Positions 16,710 through 26,515 of a stretch of DNA of 64,000 nucleotides are shown here, piece after piece. The notes beneath the pieces were generated by a model that saw nothing but the letters and a program-made list of their open reading frames with translations, was not told the origin of the DNA and ran no database searches. Position numbers and translations under genes: made by a program. The DNA is from Haloplasma contractile (lineage in GTDB: Bacteria; Bacillota_I; Bacilli_A; Haloplasmatales; Haloplasmataceae): positions 24,237-88,236 of the forward strand of contig JAENYC010000003.1 in NCBI GenBank assembly GCA_016841945.1, in the 5' to 3' direction. The stretch's first letter is position 1, and each line of letters starts with the position of its first letter.

Positions 16710-18047
16710 TTATACATTATTTTCGATATTTATTACATAATCTATAAAATGATTTCCTCTATCTTCATAGTCTTTAAATTGATCCCAACTTGCACTTGCA
16801 GGAGAAAATAATACGATGTCATCTTGTTTTTTTATCTTTTGTGTCAACTTAACTGCTTCTTGTAAATCCTGACAAACAAAACAAGTATTATTAAGTGCTA
16901 TGCAACGACTTAAAATCCTTTCCTTTGTTTCTCCGTAGGTGATAATGGTTTTAATGTTTTGATGTTTTAAAACATCGGTAAAATCCTGTTTGCGATCTGA
17001 CCCACCTAATATTAACACTACTTCCTCATGGAATGCATTTAATGCGCAAATTGTTGATTTTACATTGGTAGATTTAGAATCATTATAATAACTCACACCA
17101 TTCACTTTTTTAACAAATTGAATACGATGTGGTAAACTTTCAAAATTTTTCAGAGTATTCTCAATGAATTGATTTTCTATATAAAAGACTTTTCCTGCGG
17201 TAATCGCGGCTAAAACATTATATAAATTGTGTTCACCAAGTATTTTTATATCATCTTTTTTAATAATCGATTGCCCGTTGTATTTTATCCTATCATTTTC
17301 TATATATGTATCAACACGTGTATCAGTTAATGAAAAACTATACTTACTGCATTTCACTTTTTTAGATTTTTTTCTAACCAGTTTATCATCCCGATTAAAT
17401 ATGAGATAACAATCATGATTCATTTGCTTTAGTAAATTCGTTTTCGCATTTACATAATGGTCAAATGTATGGTGATAATCTAAATGCGCTTCACTAATAT
17501 TAAGCAATATTCCAATATGAGGTCTAAAATAGATAATATCTAATAATTGAAATGAAGATAATTCAACCACATAAACATCGCATGGTATTTGGTCTACAAC
17601 TGCGTCTGATAATGAATACCCATAATTTCCTACACTAACAGCATCAATATTACTATCCTTTAAAATTTGTGTGATTAAAGCGGTTGTGGTTGTTTTTCCA
17701 TTGGTTCCTGTAATACCTACTATGACCTTTGTTTTGTCGATAAAATGATAGGCAAGTTCTATTTCTGAAATGACTTGTATTTTTTTATTTTTTGCCTTTC
17801 TTAATATCTCAATGTCATAAGGAATCCCTGGGCTTTTTACAATAATATCAAGTTCATGTAAATAATCGATCACTTTTTCATAAGGGATAAAAATTGTCTC
17901 TTTAAATATATCCTCTTCTTGATTCGGATGGATATTTTTATCTGATACGAATATTTCAACATTTAAAGTTTTTAGTAATCGAATCGCGGCCTTTCCACTT
18001 TTTTTTAGACCTAAAACTAAAATCTTCTTATGATTGAACTCGATCAT
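16710..18047 (-). CDS. murD: UDP-N-acetylmuramoyl-L-alanine--D-glutamate ligase
   Basis: MurD adds D-glutamate to UDP-MurNAc-L-Ala using ATP. The 445-residue protein has an N-terminal Rossmann domain (VLGLKKSGKAAIRLL), the Mur ligase P-loop GITGTNGKTTTTALI near residue 113, the central SEAHLDYH motif and the C-terminal YYNDSKSTN and ILGGSDRK segments. The ATG at 18047 was chosen because AAAGGGGAGTG precedes it; an upstream TTG has no such site. It is preceded by mraY and followed by the hairpin-rich gap before ftsW. Confidence 0.95.
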   Translation of the reverse strand: MIEFNHKKILVLGLKKSGKAAIRLLKTLNVEIFVSDKNIHPNQEEDIFKETIFIPYEKVIDYLHELDIIVKSPGIPYDIEILRKAKNKKIQVISEIELAYHFIDKTKVIVGITGTNGKTTTTALITQILKDSNIDAVSVGNYGYSLSDAVVDQIPCDVYVVELSSFQLLDIIYFRPHIGILLNISEAHLDYHHTFDHYVNAKTNLLKQMNHDCYLIFNRDDKLVRKKSKKVKCSKYSFSLTDTRVDTYIENDRIKYNGQSIIKKDDIKILGEHNLYNVLAAITAGKVFYIENQFIENTLKNFESLPHRIQFVKKVNGVSYYNDSKSTNVKSTICALNAFHEEVVLILGGSDRKQDFTDVLKHQNIKTIITYGETKERILSRCIALNNTCFVCQDLQEAVKLTQKIKKQDDIVLFSPASASWDQFKDYEDRGNHFIDYVINIENNV

Positions 18048-18080
18048 AGCACTCCCCTTTGTCAACTGACTAAAATACTA

Positions 18081-19073
18081 CTAATTGGTGATCAAAACAA
18101 TACACACACCAATCAAACTAAAAATAAATCCAAAAATATAAAATAATAACACAACAGATGACTCTCTAAAGCCGCTTAATTCAAAATGATGATGTAGTGG
18201 TGCCATTTTAAATAGGCGTTTCCCTTTTGTTTTTTTAAAATAAATCACTTGAATAATATCAGATAGTGTTTCAATCACAAACACACCACCGACAATGATC
18301 AATAACAGTTCATATTTTGTCAGAATCGCCATTGTCGCCATAGCCGCGCCTAATGTGAGTGAACCTGTATCACCCATAAATATACGGGCTGGATGCGCAT
18401 TGAATATTAAAAATCCTAATATTGAACCTAATAAAGCAGCACCAAACAACATCAAATCATATTGACCATTTAAATAAGCAATAAAAGTGAAGGTAGATAT
18501 CGCAAAACTAGATAAACCAGCAGCTAAACCATCTAATCCATCGGTTAGATTGACCGCATTTGTACCACCTACTAACATAAAGAAAGTTAATATACCATAA
18601 AACCATTTTAAATCCAATGATATCTCTGTAGTTAGATATATCTCTGTTTCATAACCTTGTCTTAAATACAGATAGAAAAACAATCCCGCAATGAAAATTT
18701 GAAGTATGAATTTAAGTTTAGGTGATAATCCATTATTATTTTTTCTTACCACAATGAGGTAATCATCGACAAAGCCAATAAAAGCATATCCGAATAATGT
18801 CACAAATAATAATATCCAATTTTTAACATTAAAATCTATTAAACCACGATTATAAAACTGATAAAATAAAAGAACGGTAATGGCAGTGACAATACTAAAT
18901 ACAACACCACCCATCGTTGGCGTTCCAGATTTTATATGATGTGATAAAGGACCTTCTTTGCGAATCGACTGTCCAAATTTCAATCGTTTCATATATGGGA
19001 TGATGATTGGAATGATGAGTATCGTTAAAATAAGCGATACAAACATCCCAAAATAAATAATTTTTAAAGTCAT
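18081..19073 (-). CDS. mraY: Phospho-N-acetylmuramoyl-pentapeptide transferase
   Basis: MraY transfers phospho-MurNAc-pentapeptide to undecaprenyl phosphate, making lipid I in the membrane. The 330-residue protein has about ten membrane segments. GTPTMGGVVF is near residue 50, DDYLIV near 122, NLTDGLDGLA near 175, NAHPARIFMGDTGSL near 225, and the HHH signature PLHHHFEL near 293. All catalytic Asp and His signatures are present. Its AAGGAG site overlaps the end of murE, so translation is probably coupled. Confidence 0.97.
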   Translation of the reverse strand: MTLKIIYFGMFVSLILTILIIPIIIPYMKRLKFGQSIRKEGPLSHHIKSGTPTMGGVVFSIVTAITVLLFYQFYNRGLIDFNVKNWILLFVTLFGYAFIGFVDDYLIVVRKNNNGLSPKLKFILQIFIAGLFFYLYLRQGYETEIYLTTEISLDLKWFYGILTFFMLVGGTNAVNLTDGLDGLAAGLSSFAISTFTFIAYLNGQYDLMLFGAALLGSILGFLIFNAHPARIFMGDTGSLTLGAAMATMAILTKYELLLIIVGGVFVIETLSDIIQVIYFKKTKGKRLFKMAPLHHHFELSGFRESSVVLLFYIFGFIFSLIGVCIVLITN

Positions 19074-19077
19074 ATGC

Positions 19078-20562
19078 TTACTCCTTAAATCGTCGGTTTA
19101 TATATTTCCTCACTTCATCATAATCACTAAAATAGACTCTTTGATTTCCTATAACCTGATAATTTTCATGACCTTTTCCTAATATGACCAAGACATCATC
19201 TAATGCCATCGTATCAATCGCATAACCAATCGCCTCACTTCTGTTTTCAATCACGATATACTTTTGACTACTAGTGCCTTGAATGATGTCATGAATGATA
19301 CTAGATGCATCTTCATATCTCGGATTATCCGTTGTAAAAATCACTTCATCCGCTAGACTAGTTGTCATTTTACCAATAATCGGACGTTTCAATGCATCCC
19401 TGTCACCACCACAACCAATGACACAAATAATTTTCTTTTTCGTAATCATTTTTATTTCATTAAGGATACGATAAACACTATCAGGTGTATGAGCATAATC
19501 AATAAATACATTTAAATCATATGGGTTGTTTACCTTTTCCATCCTTCCCTTTACACCTTTTAATTGTGGAAGCATACGAAAAATCTCTTCCATATTAAAA
19601 TGATTAATATAAAAATATGAAATCGCAGATAATAAATTATACACATTAAAAAAACCAAAGATATTATTAGTATTGACTGAACCTATGAAATCATTAAAAC
19701 AATAAAAATCAAAGGATATTTTCGATACATCGCAAATGATATTTCGTGCTTGAAAATCATTTTCACCATCTATTCCATAGGTATAGGTTTCTACATTCGC
19801 TAGACGGATAAATTTTCTGAAATATTTACAGTCCCCATTAAATAATACTTTTTTATCATTAAAAAAATTACCTAAATATGCAAATAATAATCCTTTTGAA
19901 TAAAAATAATCATCAAATGTCTTGTGATAGTCTAGATGATCATGAGAAAAATTCGTATAAATGACCGTATTAAAGTCTAATTGTGCCACTCTTTCCTGTT
20001 TTATCGCATGACTTGACACTTCCATTACAACCTGATTGATTCCTTTTTGAATAGAATCATGAAGAATTTTTTGAATGATTAAGTTTGATGGGGTTGTATT
20101 AAGACTCTCAATTGCTTCATTACCTATTTTAATACCATTTGTACCAATTAATGTACATTTTTTATCTAACAATCTATAAATATGATGAATCATAGATGAG
20201 ACAGTGGTCTTTCCATTTGTCCCTGTTACCCCAACTAAATGAACCTGAAAAGATGGCATATGATAATAATAGTGAGATAAAATGGCAAGTGTTTTTTTCG
20301 AATCATGAACCTTTATCATATTAATGTGATCATAAGTCAAGTAATCATAATATTTATCCTCGTATATTATTGTTTTTATATTTTGATTAATCGCATCTAT
20401 GATATAATCATGACCATCACTTTCTTCACCTTTTATGGCGATGAATATATCATTTGTTTCAATTTTTCTAGAATCGTCGACGATTTTATGAATGGGATGG
20501 TTTATAATTCTATTTTTATCGTAATGAAGTTTGCTTTTATCTAATAATTGATATAAATCCAT
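19078..20562 (-). CDS. murE: UDP-MurNAc-tripeptide ligase, probably meso-diaminopimelate-adding
   Basis: MurE adds the third residue of the stem peptide. The 494-residue protein has an N-terminal UDP-binding domain, the P-loop GVTGTNGKTT (111-120), NTTPSNL near 155, the lysine that is carbamylated in the family (K223 in YSKG) and the C-terminal GCGGDRDALKRP. DNPR at 412-415 is the motif that binds meso-diaminopimelate in known MurE; lysine-adding enzymes have a different residue in place of the Arg. A DAP-type wall is therefore predicted. It is preceded closely by the PBP gene and followed by mraY. Confidence 0.95.
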   Translation of the reverse strand: MDLYQLLDKSKLHYDKNRIINHPIHKIVDDSRKIETNDIFIAIKGEESDGHDYIIDAINQNIKTIIYEDKYYDYLTYDHINMIKVHDSKKTLAILSHYYYHMPSFQVHLVGVTGTNGKTTVSSMIHHIYRLLDKKCTLIGTNGIKIGNEAIESLNTTPSNLIIQKILHDSIQKGINQVVMEVSSHAIKQERVAQLDFNTVIYTNFSHDHLDYHKTFDDYFYSKGLLFAYLGNFFNDKKVLFNGDCKYFRKFIRLANVETYTYGIDGENDFQARNIICDVSKISFDFYCFNDFIGSVNTNNIFGFFNVYNLLSAISYFYINHFNMEEIFRMLPQLKGVKGRMEKVNNPYDLNVFIDYAHTPDSVYRILNEIKMITKKKIICVIGCGGDRDALKRPIIGKMTTSLADEVIFTTDNPRYEDASSIIHDIIQGTSSQKYIVIENRSEAIGYAIDTMALDDVLVILGKGHENYQVIGNQRVYFSDYDEVRKYINRRFKE

Positions 20563-20566
20563 CCTC

Positions 20567-22483
20567 TCACTCCCTTGATAAATAAATTAAAATGGTTCCA
20601 CCCTCTGTGACTTTTTCTCCTGGACGAGGACTTTGATATTTCACCACATTTCCTTCACCGAAAAATTCATATTTATAATAATAGACTGGTGGTAGTTCTT
20701 TTCTTTTTAATCCAATTAAATTGGGTACGGTATAATATTTAGTATCCCATCCCCATCGGAGTTCTTTTTCGATTTGATCAGCTTGTTTTGGAATCCCTAA
20801 TATTGGCAGGGCTTCTTGAAGAATTTCTTTTACAATCGGCGCTGCAACAACTCCCCCGTATTGTATAGTGTTCTTTGGATTATCAATGGCAACATAAACC
20901 ACAATTTGTGGGTCATTCATGGGAGCAGCACCAATAAATGAAACAATATAATTATTATCTAAATAGACACCATCCACTGCTTTTTGCGCAGTACCTGTTT
21001 TTCCTCCTACACGATAGCCATCAATAAATGCATTTCTCCCCGTCCCTTTTGCCACAACACTTTCAAGGGCATATCGCATGACATCAGATGTTTCTTCACT
21101 AATGACTCGCCTTACCGCATTCTTTTTCTTTTCATATATTAAGTCATTCGTAATTGGCATGCGAATTTCTTTTAACACATAAGGTTGATAGAGGATGCCC
21201 CCATTAATCGCTGCAGATACTGCGGTAACAAGTTGAATAGGTGTTACTGAATTTCCCTGACCAAAGGATGAGGTTGCAAGTTCTACAGGGCCTACATCTT
21301 CTAAATCAAATACTATCCCTTTTGACTCACCTAATAAGTCAATGCCTGTTTTCTTTCCAAACCCATATAAATCAATGTATTTAAATAAGTTTTCAGCACC
21401 TAGTCTTCTCCCTATTTCCATAAATCCAGGGTTACATGAATTTTGTATCACTTCAAGAAAGGTTTGATCCCCATGTCCTCCAGCTTTCCAATCCTTAATC
21501 CGAGTCCCATCGACAATGGTGTATCCAGGGTCATAAAAATGTTCATCTAATTCAAAAACCCCTTCTTCAATTCCCGCTGAATATGTAACAATTTTAAAAG
21601 TAGACCCTGGTTCATAACTCATCCAGATGGGTAAATTACGATTATAAATTTCTTGATCGTATTTTTGATATTCTGTTGGATTATAAGAAGGATAACTTGC
21701 CATTGCGAGTATCTCACCATTTTTAGGATTCATCGCTAAACCAAGAATTTGATCAGGATTATATCTTGCATTTGTATTTTCTAAGACACGTTCAAGTAAT
21801 ATTTGTATATCCATATCAATCGTTAAATAAATATCCATTCCTTTAGTTGGTGCTTCATATAAACCATACAACTGTGATAAAGCATTACCTTTTGCATCAG
21901 TAAAATACTTACTACTTCCACTATTCCCCATTAAATAATCATCATAAATATATTCAATTCCTGTAATTCCTTGATTATCAATACCAACAAAACCCAATAC
22001 ATGTGCTAAATAATCATTATATAAATAATTTCGTGTTGTATCTCCAACTAAATAGACACCTCTGTAATTCTTATCAATTATTCTTTTGGCCTGTTCAAGT
22101 GATAATTTTCTTCCTTCTGGTTTAATTAATTCTACAGACACATGCTTTGATACATGTTTATACGCCTCTTCATAACTGACCTCTAAAACATCACTTAAAA
22201 ATGAAGCAACTTCCTCTTTGTTTTCAATCTGTCTTGGAATTAAGGCAACACTTGGAGATAACTTATTATTAACAATTGGTTTACCGTTACGATCATATAT
22301 AATACCTCTTTGTCCTTCTACTGGTATATTTCGACTCCATAAGGCATAAGCCTTATCAGTAATATCACTTCCATTAACAAATTGTACAAAAGCTAATCGA
22401 AATATTAAAACGATAATCAATAAAGAAAATAAGACCATGAGAAATTTTAATCTCTTTTGCATGATGAGGATAAAATCATTCAT
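20567..22483 (-). CDS. Class B penicillin-binding protein with one PASTA domain (FtsI/SpoVD type)
   Basis: This transpeptidase crosslinks septal peptidoglycan. The 638-residue protein has one N-terminal membrane segment (about 11-33), a PBP dimer domain (about 55-215) and a transpeptidase domain. The active-site motifs are STFK (S294), SCN (349-351) and KTG (495-497). One C-terminal PASTA domain (about 584-637, from YYTVPNLIG) may sense peptidoglycan. A single PASTA resembles SpoVD more than PBP2B, but the place at the head of the division cluster with ftsW fits the division enzyme. GGTGAT precedes the ATG by five bases. Confidence 0.93.
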   Translation of the reverse strand: MNDFILIMQKRLKFLMVLFSLLIIVLIFRLAFVQFVNGSDITDKAYALWSRNIPVEGQRGIIYDRNGKPIVNNKLSPSVALIPRQIENKEEVASFLSDVLEVSYEEAYKHVSKHVSVELIKPEGRKLSLEQAKRIIDKNYRGVYLVGDTTRNYLYNDYLAHVLGFVGIDNQGITGIEYIYDDYLMGNSGSSKYFTDAKGNALSQLYGLYEAPTKGMDIYLTIDMDIQILLERVLENTNARYNPDQILGLAMNPKNGEILAMASYPSYNPTEYQKYDQEIYNRNLPIWMSYEPGSTFKIVTYSAGIEEGVFELDEHFYDPGYTIVDGTRIKDWKAGGHGDQTFLEVIQNSCNPGFMEIGRRLGAENLFKYIDLYGFGKKTGIDLLGESKGIVFDLEDVGPVELATSSFGQGNSVTPIQLVTAVSAAINGGILYQPYVLKEIRMPITNDLIYEKKKNAVRRVISEETSDVMRYALESVVAKGTGRNAFIDGYRVGGKTGTAQKAVDGVYLDNNYIVSFIGAAPMNDPQIVVYVAIDNPKNTIQYGGVVAAPIVKEILQEALPILGIPKQADQIEKELRWGWDTKYYTVPNLIGLKRKELPPVYYYKYEFFGEGNVVKYQSPRPGEKVTEGGTILIYLSRE

Positions 22484-22676
22484 TTTCTATCACCACATTT
22501 ATTTAATCTATCTTTTCTATAAATATTCGTCATAACTACAAAATATTATCTTTTACAAAAAGATAATGAAAATAAACAAAAATTAACAAAATTTAACAAA
22601 AACATAAGAAATCACTAGTAAATAGAAAATGATTCGTTTATAATATAATAGAGATAATTAAAAAGTAGGGATCATA

Positions 22677-23591
22677 ATGAAAAGAGCACGAATTATATAT
22701 AACCCATCTTCTGGTAGAGAACTTGTTAGAAAACAACTACCCTATATTTTAGAACGCCTAGAACAAGCAGGATATGAAACAAGCGCCCATGCAACGACGG
22801 GGGAAGGCTGCGCACGAAAAGCGGCCGAAATCGCAGTTAGACGAAAATACGACCTTGTGATTGCCGCTGGTGGTGATGGTACGGTATTTGAAGTCATCAA
22901 TGGTCTAGCCGAAAAAGAATATCGTCCGACATTAGGCATTATACCTGCAGGAACCACAAATGATTTTGCAAGAGCATTGGGAATACCCCGTAACATTAAA
23001 AAAAATTGTGATATATTATGTGGGGATTACACAAGATTCATTGATATAGGAAAAGCCAATGAAAAATACTTTATTAATGTGGCCGCTGGAGGTGCTTTTA
23101 CCGAATTAACCTACCAAGTACCTAGTAAATTAAAAACCATTTTTGGTCGTCTTGCCTATTTCATCAAAGGTTTCGAAAAATTAGCTTATATCAAAACAAA
23201 AACAGTACGTTTTGAGTATGACAACAAAGTCTATGAAGGAGATGTTTTATTTTTTTTAATTTGTAATTCAACATCCGTTGGTGGCTTTGAGCGAATAGCA
23301 CTACGGTCTAAAATTGATGATGGTTTATTTGATTTAATTATTGTAGAGAAAATGAACATACCAAAACTTGTCGGTGCTGGTATTCAAACCTTAAGTGGTA
23401 AACATTTGAAAAACGCAAAAATAAAATACTATCAAGCAAAAAATATAAAAGTATCAGTCAAAGATGGCACACCTCTTAATTTAGATGGTGAATATGGTGG
23501 AGAATTTCCATGTGAGTTTACAAACTTAAATAAACATTTTAAACTTTTGGTACCAAAACCAAAAAATATGATTAAAACCTCTAAAAAATAG
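22677..23591 (+). CDS. dagK: Diacylglycerol kinase family lipid kinase (DgkB/YegS type)
   Basis: The 304-residue protein has the DAGK catalytic signature AAGGDGTVFEVINGL near residue 62, PAGTTNDFARALG near 90, and a C-terminal LNLDGE segment. Family members phosphorylate diacylglycerol to phosphatidic acid, recycling lipid left by lipoteichoic acid synthesis at the membrane; sphingosine-kinase-like relatives share the fold. It is monocistronic and divergent from the PBP gene, with TATAAT at 22639-22644 as a likely -10 element. The first part (about 22780-22920) looks richer in G and C than its neighbours, which may reflect conserved sequence or transfer. Confidence 0.9.
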   Translation: MKRARIIYNPSSGRELVRKQLPYILERLEQAGYETSAHATTGEGCARKAAEIAVRRKYDLVIAAGGDGTVFEVINGLAEKEYRPTLGIIPAGTTNDFARALGIPRNIKKNCDILCGDYTRFIDIGKANEKYFINVAAGGAFTELTYQVPSKLKTIFGRLAYFIKGFEKLAYIKTKTVRFEYDNKVYEGDVLFFLICNSTSVGGFERIALRSKIDDGLFDLIIVEKMNIPKLVGAGIQTLSGKHLKNAKIKYYQAKNIKVSVKDGTPLNLDGEYGGEFPCEFTNLNKHFKLLVPKPKNMIKTSKK

Positions 23592-23605
23592 AAGAGGTTT
23601 TTTTA
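23574..23605 (+). terminator. Terminator after dagK
   Basis: AAAACCTCT at 23574-23582 pairs with AGAGGTTTT at 23593-23601 and is followed by more T. The dagK stop codon lies in the loop. Confidence 0.8.
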
Positions 23606-23694
23606 TTTTCCATAAATTGTCAACTGTAATGCTAGAAATTAACATAATTTTTCTATATAATGAAGAAGTAAATTAATATTAATTGAGGTATGAT

Positions 23695-24921
23695 ATGAAG
23701 AAATTAAATCAAGCAACAACTATCTATTATATCTACTGTGGTGTTACAGCACTACTTTTTATCATGATGAAAACAGTGAGAGAAATTTATCGTGTTGATA
23801 TTGCAGAGTTCAATGCATTTCAAATCGTGATAGTCGGGACGACATTAGAAATCACGCACTTACTTTTTGAAGTCCCTACAGGCATTATTGCTGATAAATA
23901 TAGTCGGAAACTGTCAATAATAATAGGACTGGTATTAATAGGAAGTGCTATTTTACTAGAAGGATTATTACCTATCTTTTTACTCATTTTAGGAACACAA
24001 CTCTTTTTAGGAATTGGAGATACATTTACAAGTGGAGCAGATGAGGCTTGGATAGCTGATGAATTAAATGGAGAAAATATGACACCCGTCTTTTTAAAAG
24101 GCGCTCAAATTGGACAATTTCTTTCAATCTTCGGTACCATTTTAGGGATCATTTTTGGCTATCACTATATTCGATTACCTTATTTTATAAGCGGTAGTAT
24201 ATTTATATTACTGGCGCTCTTTTTACTCATTTTTATGAAAGAAATCAATTTTAAAAAAGAAAAATCAACACTTTCCCATTTTCATCATATGAAACAGTCA
24301 CTCACCCTCGTTATTTCATTGATTAAACAGAAAAAAGTATTGGTTTTTATGGTCGTGATAACCTTTATGCACGGTTTGTACAGTGAAGGTATCGATAGAC
24401 TTTGGACACCTCATTTTAAATATCAATTTAATTTACCCGATAAAGATGATGTTTTATGGATCGGTTCTATTTCATTATGTGCGATGTCACTCAGTATCAT
24501 CGCGGTACAATATATCAAAAAAAGACTTGCTAGAACCAATAAACTAGATCGTGTTTGGTTACTATTTATCATCAATTTATTGATGGTCGTCACTTTATTT
24601 AGTTTTGCGATGACTAAACACTTCTATATCTCAGCAAGTTTATACATCATTTTTTACACTGTAAGACGAATTAATCGTCCAATATATAGAGCTTGGATGA
24701 ATGAATACATCCCATCAAATATTCGAGCAACGGTATTATCGAGTTATGGTCAATTAGATTCAATTGGTCAAATCATCGGTGGACCAATCATTGGCTTAAT
24801 CGCGGTCAACACATCTTATTCATTTGGAATATTATTTGCATCAATCCTTTTAACACCCGTTGTTTTTATTTACTTATACTTTATAAAAAGAGTTATAAAG
24901 TATAAAGAAGACGCATTATAA
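23695..24921 (+). CDS. MFS transporter
   Basis: The 408-residue protein has about twelve membrane segments. The loop between segments 2 and 3 reads GIIADKYSRKLS, the MFS signature (G-x-x-x-D-x-x-x-R-K). PTGIIADKY and the second-half loop match drug/metabolite exporter branches (DHA type) with no substrate visible. The start at 23695 was chosen because TTGAGGT precedes it; an in-frame TTG at 23683 overlaps that site. It lies between dagK and an APC permease without clear terminators, so it may share a transcript with the permease 85 bp downstream. Confidence 0.82.
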   Translation: MKKLNQATTIYYIYCGVTALLFIMMKTVREIYRVDIAEFNAFQIVIVGTTLEITHLLFEVPTGIIADKYSRKLSIIIGLVLIGSAILLEGLLPIFLLILGTQLFLGIGDTFTSGADEAWIADELNGENMTPVFLKGAQIGQFLSIFGTILGIIFGYHYIRLPYFISGSIFILLALFLLIFMKEINFKKEKSTLSHFHHMKQSLTLVISLIKQKKVLVFMVVITFMHGLYSEGIDRLWTPHFKYQFNLPDKDDVLWIGSISLCAMSLSIIAVQYIKKRLARTNKLDRVWLLFIINLLMVVTLFSFAMTKHFYISASLYIIFYTVRRINRPIYRAWMNEYIPSNIRATVLSSYGQLDSIGQIIGGPIIGLIAVNTSYSFGILFASILLTPVVFIYLYFIKRVIKYKEDAL

Positions 24922-25006
24922 TCATTAAAATAACAATATTTACTATCATGAAAAAAGTTAGCTAATCTAATAATAATAAGGAATGATATTATTAGAGGTG
25001 GCAACA

Positions 25007-26335
25007 ATGAAAATAAAGAAAAAATATGGATTATGGACATCTATTGCGATGGTTGTTGGCGTTGTGATTGGTTCTGGTGTCTTTTTTAAAGCCGATGATG
25101 TCTTAGCACTAACAAATGGGAACTTAATTCTTGCTTTATTAGCATGGATAATCGGTGCATTCTCTATGATATTTGGTGCATTGGTTTTTTCTGATTTTGC
25201 CCATAGAATTCAATATGTAAATGGTGTTGTTGATTATTCTGAAGTGGCCTACGGTAAAAAGATAGGATACATTGTAGGCTGGTTTAAGTGGACTGTTTAT
25301 TACTCGCCACTTTCTGCCATATTGGCTTGGGTATCAGCTATGTATACGCTCATACTATTTAATCATCACAATCCAGCTAATTCTTATTTTACTTGGTTAT
25401 TAGCGTTCATATATTTAACATTAGGTTATGTAATGAATTACTATTCACCACTTTTAGCTGGTAAATTTCAAGTCACAACAACCATTATAAAACTCATTCC
25501 ACTGACGTTAATCGCGATAGTAGGGATAATCGTTGGTTTACATAATGACATATTAATCAATCATATCACGACTGCTGTTACTACTGTCCAAAATAAAACT
25601 GGTTCCTTAACTTCAGCAGTTGTATCAACAGCCTTTGCCTATGAAGGATGGATTGTTGCTACAACGATTAATCATGAGATAATAGATTCCAAAAAAAATT
25701 TACCAAAAGCATTGGTAATGGGTACGATGATTGTCTTCATCGTTTATGTCACTTATTTTTTAGGGATTGCGGCTGTATTATCACCTGATATAATTCTCAT
25801 AGAAGGAGACAACGCGATAAAATTGGCGGCGAAAACTTTATTTGGAAATATTGCCTCTGTTTTAATCACCTCATTTGTGGTGGTTTCATGTTTAGGTACT
25901 TTAAATGGTCTTATCATATCTTCTATTAGAACACCACTATCATTAGCGATTAGGAATCAAGGAATAAAACCTAAACTACTGGCAATCATTCATCCCAAAA
26001 CAACCATGCCTCCTATTTCAACTCTTTTTGCCCTCATATTTTCATCTTTATATTTATTCATTTGGTATGGGAGTTTAAACAACTGGTTTGGTCAATTTAT
26101 CGCCATTGATGAAATACCCATTGTATTAATCTATGGCCTATACATATTTTTATACGTATGGTATATAAAAACATATAAAGAATTAAGTATTTTAAAACGA
26201 TATATTATTCCAATTCTTGCGATATTCGGTTCAATCATCATTTTATACGGAGGTATCACAAATCCAAGTATCGGTTATTATCTCATCATCTCTATCGTCA
26301 TTATTCTATTAGGTTTAATATTTTATCGTGAATAA
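25007..26335 (+). CDS. APC-superfamily amino acid permease
   Basis: The 442-residue polytopic protein has about twelve membrane segments. The N-terminus has the APC signature VVGVVIGSGVFFKADDV, the helix 1 unwound region that binds the substrate carboxyl group. FAYEGWIVAT in the middle corresponds to the conserved helix 6. It probably imports or exchanges an amino acid; the closest type by feel is the Ser/Thr exchanger-like branch, but the substrate is not readable. AGAGGTGG five bases before the ATG at 25007 fixes the start. It converges on the cell-wall genes at 26.4 kb through a shared hairpin. Confidence 0.82.
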   Translation: MKIKKKYGLWTSIAMVVGVVIGSGVFFKADDVLALTNGNLILALLAWIIGAFSMIFGALVFSDFAHRIQYVNGVVDYSEVAYGKKIGYIVGWFKWTVYYSPLSAILAWVSAMYTLILFNHHNPANSYFTWLLAFIYLTLGYVMNYYSPLLAGKFQVTTTIIKLIPLTLIAIVGIIVGLHNDILINHITTAVTTVQNKTGSLTSAVVSTAFAYEGWIVATTINHEIIDSKKNLPKALVMGTMIVFIVYVTYFLGIAAVLSPDIILIEGDNAIKLAAKTLFGNIASVLITSFVVVSCLGTLNGLIISSIRTPLSLAIRNQGIKPKLLAIIHPKTTMPPISTLFALIFSSLYLFIWYGSLNNWFGQFIAIDEIPIVLIYGLYIFLYVWYIKTYKELSILKRYIIPILAIFGSIIILYGGITNPSIGYYLIISIVIILLGLIFYRE

Positions 26336-26365
26336 AAAGAAGTCATAAAATGGCTTCTTTTCATT
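26334..26365. terminator. Hairpin between the APC permease and the ftsL-like gene
   Basis: AAAAAGAAGTCAT at 26334-26346 pairs, with one G-T pair, with ATGGCTTCTTTT ending near 26362. It has T on the permease side and A/T-rich sequence on the other, so it can end both convergent units. Confidence 0.65.
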
Positions 26366-26367
26366 TA

Positions 26368-26511
26368 TTAATTAGACACTATTTTATATTGTAAATATAG
26401 GATGATGCTAACACTCAATATAAAAAGAATAATCCATAATCTCATAAAAAACAAAATGCGAAAATGAGATTGTTTTTTATGTTTTTCTATTTTATATTGT
26501 ATGAGTTTCAT
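26368..26511 (-). CDS. FtsL-like small bitopic membrane protein
   Basis: A 47-codon gene begins 4 bp after the rsmH stop codon, in the exact place of ftsL in bacterial division clusters. The product has a basic N-terminus (Lys/His/Arg-rich, 1-24), one membrane segment (about 25-40) and a short outer tail. FtsL in Bacillus is about 117 residues with a long extracellular coiled coil that binds DivIC and DivIB; here the coil is missing. It may be a minimal FtsL, a degraded one or an unrelated membrane peptide. A weak GTGAT ribosome binding site lies in the end of rsmH, consistent with coupling. Confidence 0.55.
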   Translation of the reverse strand: MKLIQYKIEKHKKQSHFRILFFMRLWIILFILSVSIILYLQYKIVSN

Positions 26512-26515
26512 ATCA

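Noticed and set aside
22780..22920. Horizontally acquired segment in dagK
   Set aside because: The higher GC covers only the conserved catalytic region, and the rest of the gene matches its surroundings.
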